A DNA stretch of 7,046 nucleotides from CAZKTF01 sp964555565 (GTDB lineage Bacteria; Planctomycetota; JAJSAM01; JAKLKS01): NCBI GenBank assembly GCA_964555565.1, contig CAZKTF010000195.1, positions 1 to 7,046 on the forward strand, written 5' to 3'. Under the pieces are notes generated by a model, which saw only the letters and a list, made by a program, of their open reading frames with translations, did not search any database and had not been told where the DNA came from. This document shows, one piece after another, positions 5,795-7,046 of the stretch; within the stretch, counting starts at the first letter, position 1, and the number at the start of each line of letters is the position of its first letter. Position numbers and translations under genes: made by a program.

Positions 5795-6186
5795 GCGTGG
5801 CGAAGAAGATCCTCGTCTGCGACGACGAGCCCTTCATCCTGAAGGCGCTCACCTTCGTGCTCCGGAAGGAGGGGCACTCCGTCCTCGAGGCGAAGAACGG
5901 CGAGGAGGGGCTCGCCCTCATCCGGGAGAACCGCCCGGACGTGGTGTTCCTCGACGTCATGATGCCGAAGAAGAGCGGCTACGAGGTGCTGGAGGCGGTG
6001 AGGGCGGACCCGTCGCTGAAGGGGACCTACGTCATCCTGCTCACCGCCAAGGGGCAGGAGTCGGACCGCAAGCGCGGCCTCACGCTCGGGGCGGACGAGT
6101 TCATGACGAAGCCCTTCAGCCCCGCCCACATCGTCTCCCGCATGCGCGAGGTCTTCGCGCAGCGCGACGCCCCGCCCGCCCCCTAG
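5791..6186 (+). CDS. Single-domain CheY-like response regulator
   Basis: The 131-residue protein is a receiver domain with no output domain. The acidic pocket is Asp11-Asp12, the phospho-acceptor Asp55 lies in VVFLDVMMPKKSG, and the switch Thr85 and conserved Lys107 (KPF) are present, so it should be phosphorylated normally. GTG 5791 overlaps the phosphatase stop as GTGA; a second in-frame GTG at 5797 is possible and has GGAG at 5788-5791. The overlap implies coupled translation. In many partner-switching systems the receiver is fused to the PP2C phosphatase. Here it is a separate neighbour, so it may act on the phosphatase, on the kinase or on another output. No histidine kinase lies in the window. 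The short tail (RDAPPAP) has no domain. Confidence 0.95.
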   Translation: MSVAKKILVCDDEPFILKALTFVLRKEGHSVLEAKNGEEGLALIRENRPDVVFLDVMMPKKSGYEVLEAVRADPSLKGTYVILLTAKGQESDRKRGLTLGADEFMTKPFSPAHIVSRMREVFAQRDAPPAP

Positions 6187-6192
6187 CCCCCG

Positions 6193-7046
6193 GTGGCCCC
6201 CCTGGTTCCCGCGGAGGGAACGCCGGGCCGCACGCCGTTCCCCGCCCGCCGCGTCCTCTCCTTCGGGCTCCCCCTCGTACTCGGCATGGGGGGCCACGCG
6301 CTCTTCAACCTGGTGGACCTCTGGATCGTGGGCCCGCTCGGCGCGCCGGCCCTGGCCGCCGTGACCATCGCGAGCCTCGTGAACACCGTCGCCATGGTGG
6401 TGATGCAGGGGGTCACGGACGGCAGCGTCGCGGTCATCGCGCGGGCCACGGGGGCCGGGGACACCGCGCGCGCGGCCGCCGCCGCACGGTCGGCGCTGGC
6501 GCTCACGGGGGTCCTGGCGGTCGTCCTCGGCGTCCCGCCCTGGCTCCTGGCGGAGCCCCTGGCCCGGGCGCTCGGGGCCACCGGGGCGGCCCTCGAGCCC
6601 GCCGTGGACTGCCTGGCGGTCATGTCCCTCGGCAGCGGCACGATGTTCCTCCTCATGCAGGTGACGGGGATCCTGCGCGCCCTCGGCCACGGGCGCTCCC
6701 CGGCGATCCTCCTCGTCGTCTCCAACGGCCTCAACGCCGTGGTGGCCTACGGGCTGGTCCACGGGGTCTGGGGACTCCCGCGCCTGGGGGTGGTCGGGGC
6801 GCCCTGGGGGACGGTCCTCACCCGCGGTGTCGTGGGCCTGCTGGCGCTGCCGCTCTTCGCGCGGCCCCCGCTCTCGCTGCGCCTCCGCGGCGCGGGCGTG
6901 CGATGGGACCTCACGGGGACCCTCCTCGGGCTCGGGCTCCCCGCCGCCGGCGTCTGGCTCGTGAGGCTCTCCGGGGTCCTCCTCGTCCTGCGCCTCCTCG
7001 AGCCGGGAGGGCCCGACGCCCAGGCGGCCTACGGGATCGGGGGGCG
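6193..7046 (+). CDS. MATE-family multidrug/cation-coupled transporter, N-terminal part (cut by right edge)
   Basis: From GTG 6193 the frame stays open to the window edge, giving 284 codons of an inner-membrane exporter of the MatE (NorM/DinF-type) superfamily. Several hydrophobic segments are visible, at about 21-46, 51-75, 101-120, 140-160, 171-190, 197-225 and 243-270. The first contains NLVDLWIVGPLG, with Asp42 where MATE proteins often have a charged residue. The hallmark is GILRALGHGRSP (159-170) followed by a helix with Asn178 and Asn181, then LGVVGAPWGTVLTR, as in the third to sixth helices of MATE proteins. A full protein would have about 450 residues and 12 helices. The start is 6 nt after the response-regulator stop with no strong Shine-Dalgarno sequence, and an ATG at codon 32 would lie inside helix 1. 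Substrate cannot be inferred. Confidence 0.88.
   Translation, partial: MAPLVPAEGTPGRTPFPARRVLSFGLPLVLGMGGHALFNLVDLWIVGPLGAPALAAVTIASLVNTVAMVVMQGVTDGSVAVIARATGAGDTARAAAAARSALALTGVLAVVLGVPPWLLAEPLARALGATGAALEPAVDCLAVMSLGSGTMFLLMQVTGILRALGHGRSPAILLVVSNGLNAVVAYGLVHGVWGLPRLGVVGAPWGTVLTRGVVGLLALPLFARPPLSLRLRGAGVRWDLTGTLLGLGLPAAGVWLVRLSGVLLVLRLLEPGGPDAQAAYGIGG

Noticed and set aside
5590..6762. Long minus-strand frame of 390 codons
   Set aside because: It overlaps three confident plus-strand genes, and its composition is a low-complexity mirror.

Overview
The window is very GC-rich bacterial DNA. Codons overwhelmingly end in G or C, and GTG and TTG starts are common. Its mix is a malic enzyme, alanine dehydrogenase, an Rsb-type partner-switching set and a palindromic mobile-like repeat. 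This suits a high-GC environmental lineage (myxobacterial/deltaproteobacterial, Rokubacteria/NC10 or acidobacterial type), but the window alone does not fix the taxon.

Left part (1-1849): the N-terminal part of a malic enzyme gene runs leftward off the edge. Divergent to it is a gene for a probably exported beta-propeller protein made of about seven 52-residue units. Its GTG start lies seven bases after a -10-like TAGAAT, as in leaderless genes, and an 8-bp-arm palindrome abuts that -10.

Middle (1850-2207): an unusually structured non-coding stretch. A 67-nt two-armed inverted repeat exactly fills the gap between the propeller stop codon and the encoded CCA end of a minus-strand tRNA-Val(GAC). 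Immediately upstream of that tRNA sits a 123-bp element with perfect 29-bp inverted ends. One end abuts the tRNA's probable -10 box and seems to supply its -35 box. A further GGGGACG/CGTCCCC palindrome lies inside the probable ald promoter.

Right part (2208-7046): six co-directional, tightly packed genes, probably one operon. In order they are alanine dehydrogenase (ald), a STAS anti-anti-sigma protein, an RsbW-type histidine-kinase-like ATPase, a GAF plus SpoIIE/PP2C phosphatase, a single-domain CheY-like response regulator, and a MATE-family transporter cut by the right edge. Gaps are 9, 4, -11, -4 and 6 nt. The STAS, kinase and phosphatase proteins form a textbook partner-switching circuit: the kinase phosphorylates the STAS serine, and the phosphatase reverses this on a signal. 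No sigma factor is present in the window, so the output target is unknown. No CRISPR array, phage gene or transposase gene was seen.
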